Assembly: GCA_028015205.1 (NCBI GenBank)
Contig: CM051521.1
Span: 92,046,513-92,110,512 of the forward strand
Direction of reading: 5' to 3'
DNA length: 64,000 nucleotides
DNA from: Mytilisepta virgata
Taxonomy: Eukaryota; Mollusca; Bivalvia; Mytilida; Mytilidae
Part shown: in pieces, positions 1-12,878 of the stretch
Numbering within the stretch: the stretch's first letter is position 1
How the letters are laid out: each line of letters begins with the position of its first letter
Position numbers and translations under genes: made by a program
The notes under the pieces: model-generated
The model's input: only the letters and a program-made list of their open reading frames with translations
What the model was told of the DNA's origin: nothing
Database searches by the model: none

Positions 1-2972
1 AATTCCTGATATGTTTAATAATGAATTATTGTTCTTTCAAAATCAAAATTTCCAAACCCTTAATAAAAAAGGATTCAAGTTACATGTGGAAAGTGTTAAG
101 AAAGAAACTTTGTGCATATCATGGTATATGTAGCACATATACAGTTATTCGTTAAAGAAAATGTGAACTAAGAAATGCAGAAAGGATTTATGGGACACTT
201 TCAATCTCTACTGGTAGCATAACACCAGATAATCTGGACAAAAATGAAATGTGAAAAACTATAATAATGAAAAACAAATATAAAACTTGATATGCACTAT
301 TAAGGATTGTTCACAGTACTATAATATATGTACAGATACAAGGAAGTTCCTGTTCAGAATTATTTTACTGGATTCAGACTATTTCACTATCAATTTTTAG
401 TACAACAGATCTGGATTAAAAAGATATGGGTATGCATTAATGAAATAAAATATAAGGATACTATACCAAATTACACACATTTTCAGTGAGAAAGTGCACT
501 TTAAGTCTTACTTTATGTTTGTTGTCAATGCAATATTTGTACAGTCCTTTTTGAACTCCCATTATAAAGATAGTGGCTCTCAAAGCATTAAGAAAAATGT
601 TGATTAGTTGAAGAACTTGAGATTCGAATTCCAGTTGTAAACAACATGTATTTAAACTACATATTAAAAGAAAGGTTTTGACTGGAGAGCACTTCCGGAA
701 TCAGAATTATCCTCCTGACGTTTTTCTATTTATGTAAAGTGATTAGAAGATACGGTTGAATATTCTTTTTTATGAAAAACGTCAATTTCAAATTCTGGTA
801 GAGTTTTTTGAGTCTGAGGTAATTTGGTATAACATTGAATGATTAATATATTAACAATAGTTTTGAATGAATTTTATGCCAAGGTTGGTTTTTTCTTATC
901 TATTTTCTGACTGATTAGAAGGGGGGGAGGTGATGGTGACAGGGCATAGACCTTGTTGGAATCAATAAAAGTAACTTAAGCAAAAATTTACAATAAAGTC
1001 AAGCAGTATGTACAAAAAAATGTAGCATGCATAATGTGGAAATATAACATTGTGTTAATAGTACTTCATATTTCCAAAAGTAAATGATGACATGGTATTG
1101 ATAGAAATTTTTACTTCTGACAAGTTTTGTAAAAAAACTAAATGACCTTTTTACAAATATACAATTTTTGTGGTAGTTTTAAATTTGACATTCTTGTGCT
1201 TTGCAAGCTGATATTTTGAAAATTTGGTCAAAACTGAAATTCTTATACAAAACAAAACATACATGTACATTGTAATTAGATCATACTACCCGTACACCAT
1301 ACATGTTTACAAAATGTACACATTTTGTACATGAATAAGTGATGACAAAAAAACACCATTGTCTGGCATTACATATTGATATAACATGTATATGATATAG
1401 GAAATTTCCTATTTTACATGATATAAAACAAACAAGAAGTTTTGATCAATTGTAGAAAAAATTGTGGGTAATTCCTTATGAAAATTCCTCAATGAGAATA
1501 TAATTAAATGTGACTTCCTGAAGTTGAAATATGTATACAAGAATACTATATGCATATCATAATTGTATTGAACATTGTTATATTTATTTACAAAGTAGTA
1601 GTTGAACCATTTAACTTGAGTAAAAGTGTACATACCAAACTGAATAATAATTAATTCTGAAGGTTGAAAGAGATTTTACATGATATACTAAATTTAAAGA
1701 TATCGGTAAGTTGAACTGGGAATATTTCCAAGACATTATTGATACAATTGTTGGTTAATTATCAAATATTTTGTTATGGGAGATATGATATGAATATGAA
1801 AGAAGGAATTTGGTTTAATGAGGTGCTAAGTGTACATGGAAGACTTCAGGAAACAGCCTACAGGAAAGGTTATTATGATCTATATTACAGTACTGTAATC
1901 TCTTATACAGAGCAATTTCAGCAGTAATGTCATTATATTGATGATACAAGATTGAGCATGATTTTGCAATTTGAAGATCCAACTGACAGCTGTTGTTTAT
2001 TAATAGAAAGTTCCTGTAAATTTGTGTCCTTTTTAGAAGAATAAAATTTAGGTGATGGTCAATAACTAGTGAAATTTAAATGTAAATTAGAACATGCTGT
2101 TTCTGTACTTCCCAACGGAAGAAAATATTATTTGTTTAAATATTCATAACATATATCAACACAGAAGTGTCATCATATATCAAATTCATTATTATATGTT
2201 ACAAAGCTCATCAGTTTTAATCATAAGGGTGAAAAAGATTGATTGTGTTAAACATCATACCTTGTTTGATGGCAAAACTAATATTTTAAGACCAAATATG
2301 CAATAAAAATAATAACTTATGTTTTGTTATTGTACAAATGTATTTACAGCATAACTGAACTTATAGGGATATATGTATTTTTATCGAAGTCCTTAACATA
2401 TCTGATATAAAAGGAAAGACAAATAATTACATTACTTAAAATATAAATTAAAACTAAATGTTACGTAAGTTGAATTGACAGACAAGTCACCCACATGTAC
2501 ATGTAGTAGACCAATGAATTTAGTGTGTATTCACAAGATTGCTGCATTGTATATTTGAAAATGTAATGAGATTGATTGCATGTACATATGTATGAAACTA
2601 ATTGAACATGGGAATAATTGAGTACCTGTACATCTAGGAGTCAATTACTGGGAGGGGTAACTGCCTCCACAATCATACAATCACTACTCGGAAACATACA
2701 TGGGTGTCATAAATTCAACTAAAGTTACCATTCAATAAACATATATAACAATACATAAATTATCCTTTGTGTTGTGTGTAGCTTATGACCTAAAGTAAAA
2801 CTTATGTTTTTAAGTTTATTTACTTTGTCACAGAATCCCTCAAGTTGCTTTAAATAAATAAAGTGCAAGGTACAATTGACATGACTCTGTGTTTAAAAAC
2901 TGCTTTCCACTTGCAAAATAACAATGCATACTGGAAAAAAGCACTGATGATCAGTCAAGAGACATATAAAGT
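1..2972. other. AT-rich non-coding DNA, nothing recognised
   Basis: Open frames are short and low-complexity on both strands, with no splice-phase series or family motif. It could be intergenic or part of a long 5' intron of FAM13; the sequence alone does not decide. Confidence 0.5.
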
Positions 2973-3160
2973 CAGTGTTTTCCCCAGAGGGTTTATGCAT
3001 GGTGGTACCCCCATGCATTAATTTTAGCCCCCATGCTTGAAATTTTTAAATTCCTTATAAAACTATATAAATTTATTTTACCCCCATCCTTCAGAATTCA
3101 TGACCACCATCATTTCAGTCAATCCCCCCATGCTTCCAAAAATTTCTAGGGAAATCACTG
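2973..3160. mobile_element. Short TIR element (MITE), CAGTG ends
   Basis: Ends are CAGTGTTTTCCC and, inverted, CAGTGATTTCCC (11 of 12 match). Both flanks carry AAAGT directly outside the ends, a likely 5-bp target duplication. The interior has repeated CCCCCATGC motifs. CAGNG ends suggest a hAT-type MITE (inference). Confidence 0.6.
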
Positions 3161-5610
3161 AAAGTACATGTAAATTTAGATCAGAAACTGATCATTTCAG
3201 GAATACATGTATAATGATATACAATGTATATTACTATTAACATAATAAAAGTTTAAATCTGGTCATAATGACAGTAAACAGAAGCAACAAGGTTTATGGT
3301 TTTTGTTAAAAAATGAAAAGAGAAGCAGTTATGAAAATTTAAATTTTTAAATACATCTATTGATCAGAGTTGAATGATGTTTTAAGTTTCAAACCGATTT
3401 ATGACTTCTTTATAAATAGCATTTGTCTGGGTGTTCACATATTTTATAATAATATGATGAATGCAAATATTAATAAATCTTTGAAGTAAAACAGGAATTA
3501 ACAAACCTGATTTACGACTTCTTTATGAATAGCATTTGTCCGGAGTGGGGGGGGGGGGGGATATTACAGTCATCCAGTTCCATCCTAATACATTATCTGT
3601 ACATATTATTTGTTATTAATGAATATGCAGTTATTAATGAATATTTGAAGTAAAACAGGAATTAACAAACCTGATTTATGGAATCGGATCAATTCTAATA
3701 AAATGCATGTAATTTGACAGCAGCCAATTATTGAATGGTTAGAAGAAATACATATGTTACATGGTATATACATTTTGTACATGAAGCATTGTTGTCCAGT
3801 GCTCATGGTGAAGAAACTATCTTCATAATCCATTGCTTAATGTTTGTTTGATTGGAATTAGTGCCAGTTACGTGTAGGTCTATATACATGTGTAAGAAAC
3901 AGTGACTAAAAGGATATAAAGCATAACTGTAATAAAAGAAAGAATTGTGACATATTTATTTTTTCTTGTAATCAGAGTTTACACTAAGATGGTTGAAATG
4001 GAATGGATGAATTTAGTTTTTAGTTTGGGGTGCTGTAAAAATCATTGAGATAGACCCTTGGGAAAATCTCCAATAAGCAAGCATAAAAACGAAGAAAGGA
4101 GGTCAAGGAAATATTCTATCCTGTATGGGCAAATACATGTACATTGTACTGGGTGAGTTATCTGTGGCATTTGGCACATGCCTGGTGAATTACATAATGT
4201 TGCACTCATTGAACAGACCTCTCTATTTTAATCTGTGAGAAAAAATTGGTTAATGTATCAATTTTTTTTTCATGCATTGTTATACATTTTTGTAAACAAG
4301 GTTTCCATATTTAGATGGAGGTTACATACTGATCATAATATATTACGTAAACAGATCAGATTATGTTGAGAAATATTACGGTCATCCAGTTCCATCCTAA
4401 TTCATATATTTAAATAAACTTCTGCATTTTCAATGTTGACAGATGAATGCACATTCCTTCATCACATAGCATTGAAGTACTGAACTATACCATATACATG
4501 TACATAAGTATATGTACTTTGATTATTTTAGTACTGCATGTTGATTGTTTGTTAAAAGTAGGGGTATGAACTATAGGAAATATTTGCTGAAATAATTATA
4601 TATGGACATGTTAGACTGAAAAGTTTTTAGTATTTATTTGTATTTGACATTTCCCATTGCATATTAGTTTACATAGCACTCTGTTAAGGTATTTTGAACA
4701 AATATGTACTCTGTATAATTTAGACTTCAGTATCTGAAGATTAATTTTATATTTCTTATTTCTTTACAGGAGAAGTTATAGTAATACACATTTTCCAAGT
4801 TTCCTGAATGTTGAGACTAAGAATTTTATCTTGTAGATATCTGAAGCAACCATAGATTATACGGGTATGTTGTATAAAATGTATTAAAACTGGTATCCCA
4901 TAGCAGTACTGTTATGAAAAGGGGGGGGGGTAAATTTTAGCTTTCTTGTTAAGCTTGAAATGTTCTGATCAAAATACATTATACATTTGTACATTGTTTA
5001 TAGTTTTGTTTGAATTGCAGATTTCTTTTGGTAAAATATTGTGTTATGTGTTTTTCCAGTATCACATATTCTCTTCATTACATGTATATCCCTACAAAGA
5101 GGAAGTGACAATTACAGAAAAGAAAATATGCAAAGTCTTTAAAATAAAAAGGACAAATATGAAAAAATAATTTCATGTTTTCATACTACATATAATTTGT
5201 ATAGATTATACAGAGATGATTTCTGTGATATTTTAGGTTAATATACAGACAATACAAATGTTACTGGTAGTGTAGGAAATGAAACTGTACAGTACTGTTA
5301 GTACCATGTCAGATGTACCTAATTCTGTAAGTATATCACATAGAAATATTGCTCTGTAGACAATTAGAAGAAGTTTGAATTGGTACATGTAGCTGGTGAT
5401 CATTTATTTCTACCTCTCTTACTGTACACAATTTATTTGATCTTGGAATAAATAACTTTATTTTAATTTCATTGTATTTTGGATCTTTATTCCATAATAA
5501 AAAGTGGTAAGACTAATAAAAACATAAATACTATGAAATTTACTGTTACTTCCTTAAACTAAATTGTTGCTATTACATGTATATGGCAAAAATCTGAAAC
5601 TTTCCAATTA
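3161..5610. other. AT-rich non-coding DNA with short direct repeats
   Basis: A 35-bp segment at 3480-3514 recurs at 3644-3678. The string CATCCAGTTCCATCCTAAT occurs near 3571 and near 4384. G-runs near 3547 and 4921. No gene seen. Confidence 0.5.
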
Positions 5611-5816
5611 CTGTCAATTCGGAAATTATTGCGATGTTTTTATTATTGCGAAAATTGCGACAGGGTTGCAATCGTAATAATTTAAACTCGCATTTTGGAA
5701 TTTTTACTATGAATGAAGCGCGATTTTTCTTAATATCGCAAAAATTAAAATCGCATTTTGGTCTAAAATGACAAAAGCGCAATAATAAATGCACGCAATA
5801 AATTCTGAATTTACAG
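5611..5816. mobile_element. 206-bp MITE with TA flanks
   Basis: The left end CTGTCAATTCGGAAATTATT and the inverted right end CTGTAAATTCAGAATTTATT match at most positions, and TA lies outside each end. The interior is rich in TTGCGA/TCGCAA motifs. It looks like a Tc1/mariner-type MITE. Confidence 0.6.
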
Positions 5817-5879
5817 TATTGAATTTTATATTTAATCCTTCTGACAGTTCTAGATATCCAGAATTTAATTTAGAGGGGG

Positions 5880-6120
5880 CCTAGGCAGCCTGAGTAGCCC
5901 AGGTGCACAAAAACTTAATATTTATGATCATTGCCCTTTTAACACTTGAGGTCATGAACCAAATGGATGGGGTTTGCTAGAGTAGATATAGATTGACAGG
6001 GATTGTCCATTTTCTCCCAAAGGTCATTGGTTTTCTCCATTTCTCTGGGTCCCTCAACCAATTAAAAAAATATATAAAAGTTGTAGCCAATAGTGATGAA
6101 AATAGCAAAAAACCAGGTCA
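5880..6120. repeat. Degraded SINE-like fragment
   Basis: The segment around 5995-6100 follows the 3' body of the SINEs at 37871 and 49535 (gattgtccattttctcccaaaggt..., ...ccaccaat..., tagccaa). The tRNA head is no longer clear. Confidence 0.4.
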
Positions 6121-6483
6121 ACCAAACTAATTATTTTATTTGTGATATAATATACATGTAACATATTGCATTGATAAAGTCTGCAATTATTAAAATAAGG
6201 TGTTAGTAGAATTTGTGTATTGCACAAGTCAAAAGGGTATATGTTGAGATTAACTTACATTTCACACATGGATGACCCTCCTTAAACACACTTCTTTTAT
6301 ATTTACTCGTATATATATATAAACCCCATTGCCTCAAATATCTATAGGAATTTTTATGAAACTTTGTATTAGCTGTGTTCATTTGGAGTGAACCATTTAG
6401 CTCTGATTGTCATCTCTTTAATGAATTTCAAACTCAAAAAATGTTGGAAAAATTTATTACTTAAGGAAGGTACAGGAGATGTA

Positions 6484-7368
6484 CCGTATTTTACGGTGTT
6501 TAGGTCGATAGGCCGTATAGGTCGAATTGCTCTTTTTGGGGTAAAAGTTGGGATTCAGTATCAGATAGGTCGAGGCGTCGTATAGGTCGATCGGAGATGA
6601 ACGACTTCTAGACACAGAAAAACATCGGTAAGTATGGGTAAGTATTAGCTCAGTAACTCTGTATCCATCATAAAAATAATTGGGACCTAGTGTTGTTTGT
6701 TTTCTTTTTTTTTTAGACAAACAATAAGTTTCTGAAATAAAAAACCTTGACAACAAATGTAAAATTTGACTTTCCAGTCGATTGACATGTGTTTACTCGT
6801 CATGTTTTTTCAAACCGGTGAATCATTGCGCAGGTGTGAATAAGAGTTATTGTTCTTTATTAAAACAATCAAAACAAACTTGTTAATCCAGATTTCATTG
6901 GGTATTCAATGAACAGTTGTCTTTAGTGATTAAAAATATTATTATTCTCACATTTCTGAAACTACATTTATTTATAAAAAAATGCATAAATTATGTTTCC
7001 ATCCCAATAAAAAACGTATTTTATTCATAGTTGTCCCGAATATTTTTTTTTTTATTGTTACATGATGCAGTTCCTCCTTGACAAAATCGTAAAAATAAAC
7101 AACACAAATTCATGTTAAATATATTTTATTTGACTTAATTACATTGTTAATATAAACGGCAGCCATCCCAGCAGTACCATTGCTCCAAAAATCTTTGCCA
7201 GCAAGCTCTACAAAAAACAAATCAAATTCTGTGACTATTTTTCTTGCCGGTGGGTATTTTTCCCCAAGACAATTTTCGATTTTGGACACAGATAGGTCGA
7301 AACACCGTATAGGTCGACCAAACAATTTTCTGGGAAAAAAATATCGACCTATACACCGTAAAATACGG
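6484..7368. mobile_element. 885-bp TIR element with repeated AGGTCGA motifs
   Basis: The left end CCGTATTTTACGGTGTTTAG and inverted right end CCGTATTTTACGGTGTATAG match over about 26 bp with one difference (the match continues GTCGATA). TA flanks both ends. Each end is itself palindromic (CCGTATTTTACGG). AGGTCGA or its complement recurs several times inside both ends, as expected of transposase-binding subterminal repeats. No transposase frame, so non-autonomous. Confidence 0.7.
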
Positions 7369-7654
7369 TATATCCTGAACACTAGTTTCAGTTTTCCATG
7401 GATTTTGTGAATGAAATATGAATCTTCCTGTTGAAATCCTGGTTATTAATTCAAATGACTTTTTTTATTTGACATTATATTTTTGTATACCAACCATTAG
7501 TAAGTTTAAACATTTACCTGAACTTTACTAGTTCTCATGTGTTTTCATTTTTTATCACCTTATTTTAAACACAAGTTTAGAATTTTTTTTGAAATGGAAG
7601 AGTTGAAAATATTAAATTTATACTAAAATATGATCTGTCTGATGATTTTTTTTT

Positions 7655-8318
7655 TATACCCCCGGCAAACAAATTTTAACAAAGTTTGGGGGGGTATATA
7701 TTGGAATCACCTTGTCCGTCTGCTGTGCCGTCTGTCTGTCTGTCCGTCTGTCCATATATCTTGTAAGCGCAACTCCTCCTAGACCGCTCAATGGATTTCA
7801 ACGAAACTTTACACAAAGGAAGTACATCATCCAAAGATATGCATGAAGAAAAATCTTTGTTTTCTGATATCACACAAGGGAGATAATTGGACTTCTTTTT
7901 TTTTGGCTTATACATTATATACGAACCTCGGAAGTGCAACTCCTCCTAGACCGCTCAATGGATTTCAACGAAACTTTACAGAAAGGAAGTACATCATCCA
8001 AAGATGTGCATGAAGAAAAATCTTTGCTTTCCGATATCACACAAGGGAGATAATTGGACTTCTATTTTTTTGGCTTATACATTATATATGAACCTCGTAA
8101 GCGCAACTCCTCCTAGCCCGCTCAATGGATTTCAACGAAACTCTACAGAAAGGAAGTACATCATCCAAAGATGTGCATGAAGAAAAATCTTTGCTTTCCG
8201 ATATCACACAAGTGAGAATAATTGATGCAAATATCTTATGAAACTTTACCCTGGGCAAGGCAAAGCGGGGGGGGGGGGGGGGGGTATCCTTTGTGAGCTT
8301 TGCTCACAGTACATCTAG
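7655..8318 (+). mobile_element. Tandem-repeat element A (TATACCCCC hairpin family)
   Basis: It starts with an imperfect palindrome (TATACCCCCGG ... GGGGGGGTATA) and a GTCTGTCTGTCC stretch. Three 167-bp repeat units follow (aactcctcct at 7771, 7938 and 8105). It ends with the hairpin GTGAGCTTTGCTCAC (8293-8307), AGTACAT and CTAG (8315-8318), then TTT. A run of 18 G (8267-8284) lies just before the hairpin. No protein encoded. Confidence 0.75.
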
Positions 8319-8483
8319 TTTATACAGGGAAGACGATTTTCTGTTTTATTTTTAGCGTAATTACACTTTTGGCAGATTGGACTTGTCCATTATACATTGG
8401 AAAATGGGTTCAGGTACAGCATTTTCTCTTATTTTCCTGGTGGGCAAAAATAATATGTAGTTATGGCCCTCATTTGAGGTAGA

Positions 8484-8560
8484 CATTCAGATTTGGCAAC
8501 CTGAGAGATATTGTTATTCCAGAGGGAAAATAACCTGCCAAGGGTTGCCAAATCTGAATG
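8484..8560. repeat. Perfect 18-bp inverted repeat
   Basis: CATTCAGATTTGGCAACC (8484-8501) and its exact complement (8543-8560) enclose 41 nt. Hairpin-forming; possibly a small foldback element. Confidence 0.7.
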
Positions 8561-8610
8561 TTATTATTTCCACAGGTGCAAGACATAATTTGACTCTCAT
8601 GACTTTAAAT

Positions 8611-8765
8611 GCAGTCAAATTACACAGTTGTCTCCCTTGTGGGGGAAAATTGGGATGTTTGGAGGCAAACAGTATGGTCGATTCCTGCAATTACACAAGT
8701 TGTATCCCTTGCTGGGAAAATTGGGATGTTTAGAGGTGAACAATAGGGCTGTTTCCTGCGATATT
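8611..8765. repeat. Two diverged direct repeats of about 75 bp
   Basis: AAATTGGGATGTTT and the surrounding ttacaca...gttgt...tccctt context occur twice in tandem (starting near 8616 and 8690). Confidence 0.55.
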
Positions 8766-10823
8766 CAATTTTTGTAAAAACATTTAATTCATTTTTGAAT
8801 CACATGTTAGTTTTAATCCAATGAGAGTATTTTAAAATATTTAAGAAATAATAATCAATGTTATTAAATTCATTACATATATAACAAAAGTAAACAACTA
8901 TTTACAGAATAATTTGTTCCATAAAGTAGTGGAACAAAACAGGGGTAGGTAAACAACTGGAGACCTCCAGTTGCATAAACATTGGTTCATTTCTGTTGGA
9001 TGATGTTTTGAACTCCCACTTGTCCTTTGAGTAAAATTTATAGATACTTCAGTTTTATCTTGAGGATGCAGGACCAATCTCCATGTCAACAATTGGATTT
9101 TTGTTGGATGATGCCATTTGAAAGTTTTTTGCAGAATAATTCTGACAATCACCAAGTGATTTGTAACTGTAATGAGATTCATACTAAAATAGATTGTTGT
9201 TACAAATTAAGAATGAAATCAGTGTGGTAGAATAATTACAATAAAAAGATGTCAAACTGTTCTCAACACATAATCAAAATAGGCATCTTTCTAAAAATAA
9301 GACATTATCTTGTTGTTTTCATATTTGTAAACATATTTGTCTTGCATGATTGCATAGTTAAAATTGATTGATTATAATGAAAGAGGCAGTATAATAATTT
9401 TTGCTTTAAAAGATGTTTTTGATGATGGATCAGAAAAATGGTCATTAGACTTACATTGCCATTTTCTATTTAAATATAGTGATTATCATTTTGTACTTTA
9501 GGATGGCAACAGAGACTTTTTTAAACCTTAATAACTGTACAAACATAATACCCACACTTACATATTTAGACCATTGTGACCCTGACCAATTATCATGGTT
9601 CATGACCTCATAAACCATTTGTAAAATTTGCATCACATTTTTGTGATTAAGTCCATTTTTAAGCAACTGTAAACCTAGACCTACCATATTTGGTCGTTAG
9701 GTACTTCTTGGCAATTACATAATTTTCAATCTGATGCCTGTCACACTTGAGTGACTCTTGTCTCATTTTCACAAATTTCTCCTCTCAGTAAATGTAATAC
9801 GTAGACGGACAAGTTTTTGGTCTATACAACTTTTACAGTTTTTGAGATATAGAGGTTTAGAGTGTTGGGAATTTGTTCACAAATGATCCAAATCAGTAAT
9901 TTAATCCAGATGCAGATATTGTGAGAAATAGTTCTTTTATTCATCAACGAAAATAGAAGTTATGACGCAGTCTCCATGTTAAATTATTTAAAATTATGTA
10001 GTCAAAGCCCTTGAGTCTCATTATAATAAAAAAAAGCTATGTTTTTGTCATTTCTAAGTCTTTAATTAATGGAATATCAGCTGAGTTCTACTGGTATAAT
10101 ATTACCAGTTGTTTATCACGGCCGTTTAAAGTTCTGACCTAATTCCATCGGGAGCCTATTATAGATATGTACTATAAAGTATAGATGTTCTTCTTCAATA
10201 AGGAGATTAGCAGCTATTTTGCTTGTTAGGCAATCAGAGTGATGGATTTACAAAGCGGAATACTTATAAATAACCATAATGGAATGATATGGTCAAAATA
10301 TCGATTGGCCAGGGTGACAAACAGAATTTTATAGTCTTGTAAGAAAAAATGATTAATTTGATGGTTATTGATTGAATGGGAAACTTTCTATTTATATACA
10401 TGGATGCATTTAATATAAAATGTTTTTATAAGAACAAACATAGATTCTAGAATATGTAGTCTTTGTAAATGCTACATAAAATAAGTAAAACTGCAGTCCT
10501 ATCATAAGTATTCGTGAAAAATAAAAATGGCAATTCAGTAAAGCATTTACACAAAGATTCAGCCAGAGAAATAAAGGTTTTTGACTTAAGTATAATACTT
10601 TATCAGGGAATACCATGTATTTATCTTTTTCAGTGATCATTATTTCAGGTTTTTTCAGTAGTCAAAGGTTTCCTTGTTATTGCTCCCTCTATAAGTGTTG
10701 ACATGTATAGATAATACATTGCAGCCTTAGCATACAGTGAACTTTGGTACCCAGTTAACAGGTTTAACCCCACCGCTGTTCAGTGCCTGTACCAAGACTC
10801 TGTTTTGTGCTCTTTTATGTTAT
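8766..10823. other. Non-coding DNA
   Basis: No exon recognised. The part around 9520-9700 weakly resembles the repeat units of the element at 55735-57957 (aaccttaataactgt, tcatggttca, gacctca) and may be an old fragment. Confidence 0.4.
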
Positions 10824-11632
10824 TATACCCCCCGCAAACAAAGTTTGGGGGGGTATATAGGAATCACCTTGTCCGTCCGTCTGTCTGTCTGTCCATCTGT
10901 CCGTCTGTCCATATATCTTGTAAGCGCAACTCCTCCTAGACCGCTCAATGGATTTCAACGAAACTTTACAGAAAGGAAGTACATCATGCAAAGATGTGCA
11001 TGAAGAAAAATCTTTGCTTTCCGATTTCACACAAGGGAGATAATTGGACTTCTATTTTTTTTGGTTATACATTATATATGAACCTCGTAAGCGCAACTCC
11101 TCCTAGACCGCTCAATGGATTTCAACGAAACTTTACAGAAAGGAAGTACATCATCCAAAGATGTGCATGAAGAAAAATCTTTGCTTTCCGATATCACACA
11201 AGGGAGATAACTGGACTTCTATTTTTTTTTGCTTATACATTATATATGAACCTCGTAAGCGCAACTCCTCCTAGACCGCTCAATGGATTTCAATGAAACT
11301 TTACAGAAAGGAAGTACATCATCCAAAGATGTGCATGAAGAAAAATCTTTACTTTCTGATATCACACAAGGGAGATAATTCAACTTCTATTTTTTTGGCT
11401 TATACATTATATGAACCTCGTAAGCACGACTCCTAGACCGCTCGATGGATTTCAACGAAACTTTACACAAAGGAAGTACATCATCCAAAGATGTGCATGA
11501 AGGGAAATTTTTGCTTTCTGATATTACAAGGGAGATAATTGGACTTCCATTTTTTCCAGTCAACTGAAACTTTACCCTGGGCAATGCAAAGCGGGGGGTA
11601 TCCTTTGTGAGCCTTGCTCACAGTACATCTAG
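10824..11632 (+). mobile_element. Tandem-repeat element B (same family as A)
   Basis: The 5' palindrome TATACCCCCCGCAAAC ... GTTTGGGGGGGTATA is followed by GTCCGTCTGTCTGTCTGTCC. Four units of about 167 bp follow (aactcct at 10928, 11095, 11263 and a degraded one near 11427). The 3' hairpin GTGAGCCTTGCTCAC (11607-11621), AGTACAT and CTAG (11629-11632) precede T. Very similar to A, so the family was active fairly recently. Confidence 0.78.
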
Positions 11633-11661
11633 TTTTTCCTGTTATCCATTTTGTTGTTGAT

Positions 11662-12878
11662 TAGCTCACTTGTCTTATAGGCTTTTTGAGCTTATGTCAT
11701 CGCTTTGCGTCCGTTGTCTGTAAACTTTTCACATATTGATCTTTTCCTCTGAAACTATTTGGTGGATTGTAACCAAACTTAGTAAGAATGATTATTAGAA
11801 GGACTTCTACAAATGATCCACCATGGGTTCCGGTTGGATGAACAACATGGTCACCAGAGGCCATCTTTGATTTTAATTGGCCAATTTTCAAAAATCTTCT
11901 CCCCTGCAACTACAGTATGAAATGTTTTGAAACTTTTCAGGATTACTTTTGGTTGAGATTCATCTGCTCAACTGACGGCTGCGGCTGTTCAAAGTTTCCA
12001 TTGAAACCATACGGGAAAATACTTTTTTGTCAATTGCTCAGGAACTAATTGGCTGATTGTAACCAAAATTGGCAGAAGTGATGTATGGATCTATTAAAGC
12101 TATGCCTTTGGTTTTGGATGGATGAAAAACATGGCCACCAGAGGCCATCTTTGATTTTTATTGGCCAATGTTCAAAAAATCTTCTCTGAAACTACATTAT
12201 TAAATGTTTTGAAACTTTGCAGGATTGCAGATGACAACGATACCGTCTACAAATGATCCTCTTTTGGTTGAAATCCATTGGCTCAACTAACGGTTGCAGC
12301 TGTTTAAAGTGAAACCATATGGGAAAGGACTTTTATGTCATTTGCTCAAGAACTAATGGACAGACTGTAACCAAAGTTGATGGGAATGATGTATGGAAGG
12401 ACTGCTACATACTTTTGACCTTTGGTTCCGATTGAATGAAAAACATGGCCCCCAGAGGCCATCTGATTTTTATTGGCCAATTTTCAAAAATCTTTGAAAC
12501 TACATTATGAAATGTTTTGAAACTTTGCAGGATTGATGACAACTATACGGTATACCCACTACAATCAATCCACTGTTGGTTGAGATTGATATGATCAACT
12601 GACAGCTGTGGCTGTTCAAAGTTTCCATTGAATCCATATGGGAAAATTTGCTCAGGAACTAACTAGCAAACTTTAGCCAAAGTTAAAGTTGGCAAGTATC
12701 TCATATGGAAGGACAGATGCAAATGATTCACTCTTTTTAGGTCAAAGGTCAAATATCAAGTTTACATTAGCATTTTTTATTTCTTCAAAATAAAAGCCTT
12801 GTGAATACAAAAGAGCTTACATTTTATAATGGCCTAATAAAAGCCAGGTGAGTGATACAGGCTCAGGTGAGCCTCTCG
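11662..12878 (+). mobile_element. Tandem-repeat element C (TAGCTCAC family)
   Basis: It starts TAGCTCACTTGTCTTATAGG with a gcgtccgttgtctgtaaac leader. Diverged units follow, each with gaaac-ttt, gtaaccaaa and atggccaccagaggccatct. It ends with the hairpin AGGCTCAGGTGAGCCT (12859-12874) followed directly by CTCG and TT. It begins about 30 bp after element B ends. Confidence 0.65.

Noticed and set aside
4771..4866. Possible 5' UTR exon with a ctttacag acceptor and a gtatgt donor
   Set aside because: No frame, promoter or conserved motif supports it, and such signals are expected by chance in AT-rich DNA.
6457..7410. Open frames of 76-99 codons on both strands
   Set aside because: They lie inside the AGGTCGA TIR element and cross its terminal repeats; no transposase motif.
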